Below, piece by piece: positions 33,201 through 44,500 of a DNA stretch of 64,000 nt (within the stretch, counting starts at the first letter, position 1; the number at the start of each line of letters is the position of its first letter). A program made the position numbers and the translations under genes. The notes under the pieces are model-generated. The model was given only the letters and a program-made list of their open reading frames with translations, was not told the origin of the DNA and did not search any database. The DNA comes from Petunia secreta (lineage: Eukaryota > Streptophyta > Magnoliopsida > Solanales > Solanaceae): NCBI GenBank assembly GCA_029990175.1, contig JARKIP010000049.1:8658001-8722000 (forward strand), given 5' to 3'.

Positions 33201-35030
33201 AAATAGTAACTCTATCAGTATGAGCTTGTTTACATTGCTGATCTCAAGTCTGGGTGAAAGAGGAGTGTCGCGATGCTCCCACAACTAGCTTAAAATTTTA
33301 CTAAGTCGTGATGGATCCTCATGATGCATATAGAAAAACACAGTTAGTGAGGATTTATATATAACCAAAGACGACTTATTTGAAGTTGATGAGCTTAAAA
33401 TGCAACTTGCATTAGTGTAGGTATCTGTCAATTGTGGCATCGTGTTGTACCCATCACATATCATACTTGCCAAGTGAGAGACCCCCTTTACACCTCAACC
33501 CAATCCCAATATGCTCTTTAAGACCATATCAGTAGTAGTATGTGATATTTTATATTAGTTTACATGATCAGTGGTTTACTTAAAGCTTAATGATTGCATT
33601 GCCGAATATAAAACTCAGATAGAGTATGGCTGGATCAGCTGACAAAGAATATTTAAATACTTCTATGATCTCCTACACCTTCTTCAAAATTCTTGATTCT
33701 CCAAGTTAAGATATTCTAAGAACTTTGGCAGTGATGTTTAGATATCGTTTTTTCTCCTTTTTGGTTTATCAGGAGTATTCATTCTGAAATAATGAAAATG
33801 AATTATGAAAATTAGCTTGCTCTTAATTAATATGGAATGGATACTGTTAATCCACAAAAGTTAAACTCTTGAATCTTTCTTGTCATCTCTAACTAGTACA
33901 GCCAAATGATGAAATGCAATATACATGTGTATGCCATATGCTAAATTTTGGTCTGGTTCTTAGAAATTAGCCCGTGAAGATTAATTTTGAAGGAAATAGT
34001 TGTTTGTAAGCGTTACATGTTTACTTTTGGAAAAAAAGTCACAGCTAAACTCAGTTTTTGCACATTAGCAACTTGGTGGTAACTCGTATAAAATACCGGC
34101 AAGTTGCTAATGTATACAAAACGACTCTAGTTCTGGCTACTTGTAAAACTGGGTTGTTATCCAACCATAAATGAAACTGTAAGTGAGTGAACTATACATG
34201 AAATTAAACTATCAAATGAATTAGTTGCGCAATATATGCGATACAACAAGTTAACAACTTCTACCCAAAAAAAAAAAAAAAAAAAACAAGTTAACAACTT
34301 ATCTACCAATAAAATTTAAATAGCACCTATCAACCACCCTTGTTTTAACTCTCAAAAGATCAATAAAATGAAAATGAGAGAATATCAAAACTCAAGAAAA
34401 TGCGTCTATTATCGCAGCAAATAGCTCAATAATTTTTAAACAAAAATTATGGGGTAGGGATGGCAAAAAGTAGAGAGAACAAAGCTGTTTCTCTTTCAGA
34501 ATAACCATTTAAGTATCTTAGTCAACTCTTAGCAATTATAATAACTTATGTACATTCTAGACAAACTATTATTTTGAAGAGAGAAATTCAGAGTATATGC
34601 GAATATTCACCATAAAAGAATAACAAAGATTCTGGGACTTCTGACTTGTTATAAATATAGTCTATCAATTCACTTAAATTCGAAATATGCATACATTTGT
34701 TTAGTAACTGTGTTATTCCCTTTTCATATTATTGCAAATAAAGCTTCAGGCCAAAAGTAGAAGTAGGTAGTAGGAGATGGGCCTTTTGTTGATTGATTTC
34801 TTTTCTTTTTTTCTTTCTTTTTTGGTGTATCATTATTAAAATTAATAACTCCTTAAAATAAGAAAAGAAATACTAAAGGATTTGGTTTCTGCCCAAAAAG
34901 TGGATAACATACTGATTGGCCAATCATATTTGGAGTAAGTGCACTCATGTCGGAATTTAATATTCTGATTTTTCTAAAATATTTGTTATCACCAATCCAA
35001 CTATATTAGTTAGGTTTAATAATAAAAAGT
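30245..35030. other. Intergenic DNA upstream of the bHLH gene
   Basis: About 4.8 kb of AT-rich DNA with no recognised gene. Small ORFs (31267-31473, 33285-33473) have no motif. The phrase caaatatgtaccccca occurs twice (about 32475 and 32530), and A runs occur near 34268. It probably contains promoter elements, but none can be pinned down. Confidence 0.5.
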
Positions 35031-35205
35031 AAGAAGGATGATGTAGGATGAGACCCTGCTTTCCCTACTGATTTCGCGTTCGAACCTTGAAAATATAAAT
35101 ATTTTTAGTATGGAGTGTTTCACCCTTAACTGGGCATTGCACGAAGCTAACTCTAGTAATTGAGCAAATGAGTACGGAATACCTACTGGTTATTAAAGAA
35201 AAAAT
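35030..35205 (+). repeat. Degenerate tRNA-derived SINE
   Basis: A B-box-like gcgttcgaacc at about 35078-35088 is followed by gagtgtttcacccttaactgggc and gaatacctactgg. This resembles the body of another common solanaceous SINE as I recall it. The A box is unclear and the 3' end is an A-rich stretch. The copy is old. Confidence 0.45.
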
Positions 35206-35288
35206 TAACAACAAAGTATGATATTTCCTAAAGGGGCTGGAAATTTTTCTTTCGAAGTTAAGCTGGAGGATGCCACTCCGGTTGTTCG

Positions 35289-35347
35289 TGTTGATAATTT
35301 TACTCTTTCTTGATTTCAATTGATAATTTTACTCTTTCTTGATTTCA
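35289..35347 (+). repeat. Exact tandem duplication, about 29 bp
   Basis: The unit ttgataattttactctttc plus ttgatttcaa is repeated directly without mismatch. It is non-coding. Confidence 0.85.
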
Positions 35348-36128
35348 ATGATTTTGTATAACTCAAAAGTTTCATGAGCTCATATCAAATATCATAAATT
35401 CGGGATCCACAAATATTCAAGACATCAAATATGTCTTTCAAGCCACTTCTTGATAATCAAATATTTCAAGATCTATATCTTCCTACATTCAGGAAACACG
35501 CTATTCTAGCCCTCGAATTATGGATAAATATTTTGGGAGAAGAATCAAGGGAATACACAGAATTATATCTACAATTGTGATGAATGATAAATCCCTTCTT
35601 CTTTGAAAAAATAAAATGATTTTGTATATCCTGCAAGATAAGGGTGGACGTTCGGTCGGTTCTGTTCTGTTTAGGACATTTCGGTTTGGTTTTTCGATTT
35701 TTGGTTTGATAATATTAAGAACCAAAACCAAACCGAAATTAATTCGATTTGGTTCGGTTTTTAAGAATTCGATTCGGTTTAGTAGTTCGATTTTTCGCAT
35801 ATAAACTAATATAGCATACTCAGTTCGATGTGCGAAGAAGAATAAGTACAACAGAAACAACAAAGTTAGCAGTTGAAAATAAAAATAATTTAGCTAAACA
35901 TATCTTGCAGTAGTTAGATTAATGACATGACCATCAAACTTAGTACGTACTGGTGCAAACTAAAATATTAAACACTTAGATCCATGATATTAAGTACTGG
36001 TAAGTACATGGTAAGCTTACTGCTTAGTGGACCGGAGATGTTATTAAGGGCTTTATATTTTAGTTGACAAAGTTATTAGGCCTGGTTGCCTGGACTACTG
36101 ACTAGATATATAAGAAAAGTTGTGAAAT

Positions 36129-37645
36129 TTATAAGGATTTTTTACATAAAAGTACAAGTTTTAGAGCTTAATTACCAAACATAGCAACATTTTAGGAAAA
36201 TTACCCTATATAGAGGAAAACCCAAGATAATTACAAACATAGCAAAAACATAGCAATATTTCTCATAACATACCAAACCCTTACATTCTTCCTTATATTC
36301 CTCCCACTATCACTTTTGCTCCTCCCATTTCCTCCTATTTCACTTTTCCTACCACCATTTCCCCCCAATTTCACTTTTACTCCTCTCATTTTCCCCAATT
36401 TCACTTTTCCTCATTCATCCTCAATGTATCTCGTTGAATCTCACCGTATCTCAACTGTTTCTGCGCCGTTTCAACTGTTTCTGCAGCACCGTATCTAACT
36501 GTTTCTGCGCCGTTTCAACTGTTTCTGCACCATTTCAACTGTTTCTGCGTCGTTTCAACTGTTTCTGCAACACCGTATCTAACTATTTCTGCACCGTTTC
36601 AACTGTTTCTGCACCATTTCAACTGTTTCTGCAGCACCGTATCTAACTGTTTCTGCACCGTTTCAACTGTTTCTGCACTATTTCAACTGTTTCTGCAGCA
36701 CCGTATCTAACTATTTCTGCACCGTATCAACTGTTTCTGCACTGTATCATGACTGTTTCAACATCGTTCAAACGGTTTCAGACCGTCGCCGTAAAAATGG
36801 GATAAAATCACTATTAACAAATTAACATTGTTCTTTCTAATTATTTCAGACGGTGAGGAAAAAATGCTTTGACAAGTGTATTATGAAACCAGGGAGTAGT
36901 CTGAGTGGGAGTGAGAGTAGTTGTGTCTCAAGGTGTGTTGATCGATATATTGAGGCTACTGGCATAATCAGCAAGGCGTTGTTTAGTCAACGCTGAAGCT
37001 GCAGCTGAGTAGATCTGAGGCTTGGTTACGAAAATGTTTGAATGCATCATTTAACAATTATATACTTTCATTTTGCTTCCCATTTGTCATACTTGCTAAC
37101 AATAATACGAATGAATGCTTTTGTCACCTTAAGATTAATTCTGAGAGCAATATTAGTGGTAGGAGTTTTCTGAGCATTTGATTAGACGTGTTGGTTCATA
37201 TACACAATGTGCACCAGGACTAGCTGACGCTAAAGACATCAATTGGTGTGGCTTATAATTGTTGTCCAGCAAAGTAGGAAATATATGTTGTTATTCCAAT
37301 ACGATAAACTTATGCGGAACTCTCACTTCTGCATGTTAATTCCAGGATACAAGGGCCAGTGAAATGCTTTCTATCCTTGTGTATGTTGAGAAATTTAAGA
37401 TTTTCACGTTGATTTTCTATGGGTGGGGTGATGGCACTGGGGTGGTGGGGTTGGGGATGATTGTGCTGGGTGGTGAGGGTGGGGTGATGGGAGAAAGAGA
37501 GATTAAGTGAGAGATATAGTAATTTGGGAAAATGAAAGTGAAATGTGTTAGAAAAATAATGATATGCATTGTAATTAGAGAAATATTACTATTTTTTTGT
37601 AATTAAGGGTGAAAATTTGTATATTTGTGTAAAAAACCCTTATAA
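36129..37645. mobile_element. TIR element nested in the hAT-like element
   Basis: The left end, (TTATAA)GGATTTTTTACATAAA, and the right end on the opposite strand, (TTATAA)GGGTTTTTTACACAAA, match over about 55 bp with indels. Both continue to a ttaattac-(a)n-atag phrase. TTATAA at each outer end is either part of the TIR or the duplicated target, so the exact boundary and superfamily (possibly Mutator-like) are undecided. The interior carries a minisatellite and no intact transposase. Confidence 0.6.
36420..36770 (+). repeat. Minisatellite AACTGTTTCTGCRCCGTTTC
   Basis: A 20-bp unit, with a longer variant including agcaccgtatct, is repeated about 15 times with substitutions. Open frames across it arise because the unit contains no stop codon in two frames; no gene is inferred. 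Confidence 0.9.
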
Positions 37646-37849
37646 TATATATAAAATTCGGTTTTTCGGTTTGGTTTGGTTTGGTTCGGTTTGTGGCTTT
37701 GTGCCCACCCCAAATAAAAACCAAACCGTAAAACCAAAATTTTAAAATGTAAAACCAACCCAAACCAAAAACCAAAAACCGAATTAAAAAAAAAAAATTG
37801 GTTCGGTCGGTTTTTTCGGTTTGGTTCTATTTGTGCCCACCCCTACTGC

Positions 37850-38532
37850 AAGATTGGTGTATTTATTTCCCCTATTAAATTTTTTCTTGGTGTGAAATGG
37901 TGATGTAAAAAGATAAAAAAGAAAATACACGACAGAGTTACCTTTTAGAGACAAAAGTTCCATCAAATATTCCAAACACAAGTGCAACCATAAATGATAC
38001 ATCGTCAAAAATACTTTTACCGTGTTACATGGTTTTTAACTCTTTGAATAGTACCGGGGGGTATTCCAGCATACATAGGTAAAAAGTGATCCAGTCCACT
38101 CTAATGTTGTCAGCAACACATGAAAAAAAAAAAAGTTTCCATGATTTTAAAAAAAAAAAAGTTTTGCATGGCCATAAAAGAGGAATATAAGATATAAATC
38201 TCCGAAGTGCTTGAGCTGCATCCTACTATATCATTCCCTGTTAATTGCTACTCCAGCCAAGCATGCACAAGATCGTCATTAGCAAACAGAATATAAATCT
38301 AATGCCAAGGCGAGTTAATACATGCATTGACAACTTTTCAATTAACCTTGCTAATTTTTTGGTAGTACTCGGAAACGGTAAAGAAAACACTACGTACTTC
38401 ACAACTTCTAGATTACCCTAGCTAGTAAATCTATTTCCATGACAAGGAGATGAATACAAGCATTGACAACTTGCAAATTGCCCCCAGTTACAACAAAGAA
38501 AAGTCACAATATTGTACATGACTAAAGAGAGT
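37850..38532. other. ASB gene 3' flank
   Basis: No gene is recognised. The part closest to 38533 is probably the 3' UTR and terminator region of the anthranilate synthase beta gene. Two A runs lie near 38128 and 38150. Confidence 0.4.
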
Positions 38533-41500
38533 CTAGTTCAAAGATTCTGCTTCTTCCTTCCTCTCTATCAATTTGACAAAATTGCGAACAATTGTCTTGC
38601 CTTCAGTTGTGATGATGCTTTCAGGATGGAATTGCACCCCCTGAATTAATCAAGCAAGAAGCAAACATTCAATAAAGTTCAAATATTCAATTTTCTTTGA
38701 CAAGTATAAGATAGCAAATCCAGAGAACAATCTGATAACACTAATCGATAACTCTATGCTATAGAGTCGCAACACCACACATTTTCAAAAGGTTAAAACT
38801 CTCCACTAATCCGGGCCCTGGTTTCTGGAGTTCTCTTTTTCTCAATCAATTTGGTGCATCAGCCGTAATATTGGCTTAACATGCAAAAAGTTGGAGCAAC
38901 TAAGCTGATTAGTTCGGCCTCTTTTACTTTTCTTAAGCTTCTTCATCTGAAGCATCGAGTCAACAAAGCGACAAACTCAGCCAGAGACTTACCCGGCCAG
39001 CCCCTGCAACAAACCTAGAATCACGACACTTCTGACATGATTATGACCTCTTCTTCTTCTTCTTCTAATGTTCTTCTTTGAAGCTCTTTTTAGAAGCTTC
39101 ACTCTCTGCTATTTTATATCTATTCCTTGGTGTACTGAATATTGAAACAGTAATGTAAGGTGATAAACTGATAATAATCCCTGAACCCTGCACTTTGAAA
39201 TTTGACAATTTACTGGCAAGGGATTATGTACTAACTTTTTAAATTGAGTGATGTAATGATCCCTGAACCATAAACTTTGCAATCTGAACAATTTATTACC
39301 AAGGGATTATGAACTCTAACTTTTAAGCTGAGTGGTCATTTCCTGTTTAAAAAGTGTGTGATGCATTTTTTTAAGGGTGCTTTGCTGGCAATTGAGCATC
39401 ACTCTGCTGCTTTGCCTCCAAATGAGGCATGTGCTGTTCACAGTGTAGTTCTAGAATTCACAATGAATTCTTGTTCAATTTTTCCCACAATAAATATTTT
39501 TTTTGTGAATATGCAGCACTTAGCTTCTCATTTGAAGTCCTCCGTGTGGGCTTCACTTCAAATTGAGCCACTCTTGTTTGGTATATTATTTTTGGACCTA
39601 AGATGATTTCTAATATATTTACTTGTGCATGATATTAATTCTTTCTTTTGTTAAATATGCAGCATGTCGCTGCAAAGAAGTGTGTGTTTCGCTTCTTCCC
39701 TAAAGGCTTTACACCTATGAAAATATTAAACACTGGCTTGCCGTCTAATGTATCTTGTGTAAAATGGATAGGGGAGTCTGGCAAGGTTATGAATAATATT
39801 TCAGGTTTTATAAATGTTAATTGAATCCCCGAAACAACTTCCATTAACTTATGCCTTCGGAAGCAAAGACGGGTCAGGTCACTTTAGGTTAGAACCTGTA
39901 GCTAACAAAAATCTGGAAAAACTTCTCGTTTATTACAGGCTCCACATGTTACCTAAAACCATAATAAGGTGACAAGTGATGACTGACTGGTCATTTATCA
40001 GCATTGCTTTTATGTTTTAACTATTTTATCTGTCAACATTGTTATAGCCCCAAACTCAGACAAGGTACATATCTAATAGGGAAAATCAGGGGGCAATTAA
40101 TAGAAGCAGTTCTGACAGATTAATAAGACATTCACTGTGTAATATTCTTTGTGCATGCTAAGATAGTTACTCGCATGAACTTTCTCATCCTAGTTTGGAA
40201 AAGCAAATCATGAAAATGTTACAAAAGTATGTTAGCTAAGCATCTTCTAACTAGCTAAACATCTTAAAAATCCAGATTAGACAGCTAAGAGCAATGAATC
40301 CATAGCAGAACAACAGATCTGATTTTGTTCATAAAGGAAGAAAACTTTTACCTGTAGATGTCTATAAACTTTGTGACGAGCAGCCATCACAAGACCATCT
40401 TCTGTCCACGCAGTTATCTCAAGAGCGTCTTGGGGGAAAGTGTCCTTGTCTATTACAAGGCTGTGGTATCTACCAGCAGTGAATGGGCTGAAACAAGATA
40501 AGTAATATTGAAATGTCAGCATAATATGTCTGACAAAGTTCTACCTATTTTAAGATATTCATGGCAGAATTAAAATTAATCAAAAGAAATTATCAGGGTG
40601 GATGAGGGAGTTCACAAGATAGAAAAGTATATAATAATTCTTGATATGTAGGAGAAGATCCCAGCAAATAAAGCTGGGTGCCCCACTTGCATAAATCTGA
40701 ACGTGCTTCACATAACCCATCACCTAAGGTCTTTGTACTATGTCTATATCAACTTTTTTCACGTAGTTCTTTTGCCGCATATGAGGATGTTTTATTGATA
40801 TTGTTTTAGACAAATACTAAATACACCAGTAAATAAACAAAAACTTTACACTTGCGTGATACCATAATAGTCAGAAATTGCTGCTTGATTGAATGAGTGG
40901 GCCTATACTGTTTGTTACAGAGATTGCATCTCTGACTTAAGAACTGTGTTGCATCATCTGAATATGATCAGCCAGTTTTGAAATGTACTTGGAATTAGAA
41001 ACGAAAGAAGATGAAGTTAAGATAGAAATTGACCAAAGAGGCAGTTTGGTTAAAAGGATAGGAAGCTTTGGGAAGCATTATGCTCACCAAAATTGACATA
41101 GTGAGTTCAACCCCAAATCATCTAGCACATTCGGAGTTCTCCTTTTTTTTAGCTTTATAAGTAGAGAATAAAAACTATACTTGAGCGCCCCCAGAACTTT
41201 GGTCTAGTGGTAAGAACATAACGTGTGCCAGATGGGTTAGGCACACGTTCGGGCCTGAAGGCTGCTGCAGACAAAAGCTTGGTTTTATGTGGAGAAGGGT
41301 ACAGAGGTGGAACCATTATCTACTGAGTTTTGAACTGCGCACCACCTGCCCTCGGAGATTTCTCAGTTATAAAAAAACACTACCTTTTGAACTTGGTGGC
41401 ATGCAAAGTGATAATAAAGCAACACAAACTGGTATGCCAAAACATGAAGGAATTTTTTTTTAGTCTAGCAGCAAAGGTTTTCCTTTAACGTCGGCTATGG

Positions 41501-44500
41501 GACAGACAATTACAGCCATTTGCAGAAATAGATTGAAGACCACATTATAAACAATCAGAATATCCTCTTCATTCCCTGCCCTACCTGAGGATTTGTTACT
41601 CATACCCCCTTCCTACATTATACCGAATCAGTTAGAGAGAGAGGTGTGCCAGAGAGGGGGGGGGGGGGGGGGGTCTTGGGTGAAATAATAGACAACCCTG
41701 AAGGAATATGGATGGTGTTACTCCTTGGAAAGGGACTCCACATTTGAGCTTTCCTAAGCCTGGGTCAAGAGAAATGAATGAGAACAAGCAGCCGCTCCCA
41801 GGAATAACAATTTCATGTTACCCACCACATCTGCAGCTTCCAATGCTTCAATTCCAAGAAAGAATATGTTGGCCAAAAGAGATCAAACTTCCAGCTCTTG
41901 CGAAAGCCATCCTCACAAAGCCTCAAATCTGGGGTCTAAACTCAGCTCTCTAAAATTCTTTTTTACCAGTTTCAATAAAACCAGCTCTCCAAATTCAACT
42001 TCTCAATGTTCTGAAAGATTACCTGTTTCTTCCTAAAGTTATTCCTCTGAATCCGGTATGGTCCACAAAACAACTCTATGGTTGATTCCTCCTCTAAGCT
42101 GTACGAAATCCTCACTAATTACCTCTCCCCCTAAGTATCTATGCTGGTAATGCTACCAGCCAAATAGGCGTCGCAAGATCTTTCTTCTTTTTATTAAGGT
42201 CGGCGTTGTGAGATCTTTCTTCGTCAAGAAAGCTTGAGCGGTTACGACAATGATACGGTAGGATTCAAACAATTCTCAGAAATTTAATGACAATCAAAGG
42301 TCATTGCAGCATGCTCAAGAGACGCAACTGAAACTTCTGTAAAGGTTTCATCTTTGCAAGAAAAGTTTAACAGGTCTCCAGAGTGTTACCATTTCCAGCC
42401 TGAAGTTTTTCCAAGAGTTGAAAACTACTGCACGATGTTCAAGTAGAACCTTGAGAGAACACCTGCCTTTGGATCCACTACACAAGCTTTCATTTTTCTG
42501 GTGACATAAAGAAGCTTTGAATCAACCTTGGTGGGGGTAAGGTCTGCGTACATCCCACCCTCCCCAGACCCCACTTGTGGGATTGCACTGGATTTGTTAT
42601 TGTTGTTGTTGTTGTTGTTATAAAGAAGCATTGAAAGAGATTTACCACATTAGTGCGCCAAAAAGTTACGGGAAATGGTGGTTGAAGTCAGCAGCTTCCT
42701 TAGAAACCGTGCTAGCGAAGAACAGCATGATTGAAGCAGAAGGTAGCAACACTTTATTTATCTAAACATAAAGCATCACAAGCCATTCTACCTCCTCCTC
42801 AGCCATCTGTTCTGGATCATTTTATAACAGACTCCATCGCATGGAAGCTTTACAGCTGAAAGGAAGGTCTTAAAGGAAAAGCAGGGGAAGAAAGTTGACC
42901 AAGAAGTAAGAAGATGGTGCTAACAACCCAAGTTAAGCGATCAAGTTGAATTCGTGATTAAGCTTCCATGTCCCCATGAATATCTACTGTACAAGTGTTC
43001 GGTGGTCTAGTGAAAGCAGCATCTCAGTCGTTTCATAGTCATTAGTCTTCTTCTGATCAAATTGTAGGGGCGATGTAGCTCGTATCAAGTGCAAAGGCAA
43101 CTAATTGTAACTTATAGGAAATGATGATCTTAACTTATAATGGAGAATTCAATTATCTTGAACAAAAATAATAATAAAAAAGACCATGTTCACACAAAAT
43201 TCTAATTACTTATCAAATTAAGGAGAGCTTACTTTGATAGCCCTGCAAATAAGCCATCTTCTCCACCTTCATTATAATATACAGGGGAGCTCTTCCCGTG
43301 CATCACCCCATACGGAGACCGCACAATTTTTCCTGCAAAGGGAACAAAAATTCAGATGAAAGACGACTAGGGAAGTGAAAAGACACACAATTGACAACTT
43401 GAATAGTAAGAAAGAAGAAAGTAGAGCTTTTTGACCATCAACATCAATAATAATCCAAGAAGATCATCATACTCAAAACTTTGAATACCTTTCAACTTTT
43501 TTGGCACAACTCACCAGTTCTCCTCAAAGCATTATAATTTTTTACTAGTATGCTATGTTTAAATAGCCAGTCAGCAAAACAGAAAATTTAAGCTATAACC
43601 AGTCCTCTTTAAGAGACTAGAGGACTAATATTCAGTCTTATAAGTGAGATTTCAGAAATCAACAATCACTAGTCCAGAGGCAATGAAGGTTTATCTTTTG
43701 TTCTGTTCCCTCTCCATATGTTTCTGAGAGACATCCTATTTGGAGTACAAAGCAAATTAACACCCTTAAATATTCATGCTTCCTCCTCTCTCTAGCCATA
43801 GAAGATACCATATATGGATAATCTGTAAAAGAAAGAAATCAACCCCTTCTATTTGTTCCCTGTGAAATCATAAAATCTTAAAAGAACATTGTAACTGTAG
43901 TATCTTAATTAGGTGAGATAAATTCTATAACATGTATCCATATAAACCTTCAATGATAAGTATCTACATTGATCCAAAAAAAACCTTCAATGAACAAGTA
44001 TGTTATAACCTTGTCACTAAGCAATCAGTTGGTTCATGGACGAGTTATGTAAATGCTTACAGAATTATCACATAGCTACTGTATTTCGAGCAGAAGCATT
44101 TCTTGTTGGTTGTATGGTACATTGTATTAAAAATATACCACTATAATCTTTTTTTAATCTAACACATGTACCAGGTTTTAAAACCCACTACACTCAATAT
44201 CAAGCTAGTTGAGGTCAGCTAAATCTTAACAATCCATTTCACTCTATTGCAATGTATCGGGTATTGGGAGAGTTCATCCATTTCACTCTATTGCAATGTA
44301 TCGGGTATTGGGAGAGTTCATCATAAATTGACTAGTTTTACGCTGGTTCTCAACCTACAACAACCCTCCTCCTCTATCCAGATTTGGTACGAACAATGTG
44401 AGCAAACACATACGCGGAGTATGTGCTTATTTCACATGGATAATTTTTTGTTTCTTTTTTGATAAGGTAATTCAAATGGATAAAATTTTGTTTATAACTA

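Larger units (their letters stand above)
35639..37845. mobile_element. Non-autonomous hAT-like element, 2.2 kb
   Basis: Ends are TAAGGGTGGACG at the left and, on the opposite strand, TAGGGGTGGGCAC at the right. An exact 8-bp duplication CTGCAAGA lies at 35631-35638 and 37846-37853. Subterminal DNA at both ends is dense in TTCGGTTTGGTT and its complement, a hallmark of many plant hAT MITE-type elements. Eight-base duplications and short TIRs fit the hAT superfamily. There is no transposase. The middle (about 36129-37645) is a second TIR element inserted in the first. Confidence 0.8.

Noticed and set aside
36316..36646. Plus-strand frames of 60-70 codons
   Set aside because: They are formed by the minisatellite unit, which lacks stops in these frames, and have no similarity to a protein.
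39358..39850. Possible captured gene fragments in ASB intron 6
   Set aside because: Open frames of 70-82 codons exist on both strands, but no motif or splice logic supports a gene.
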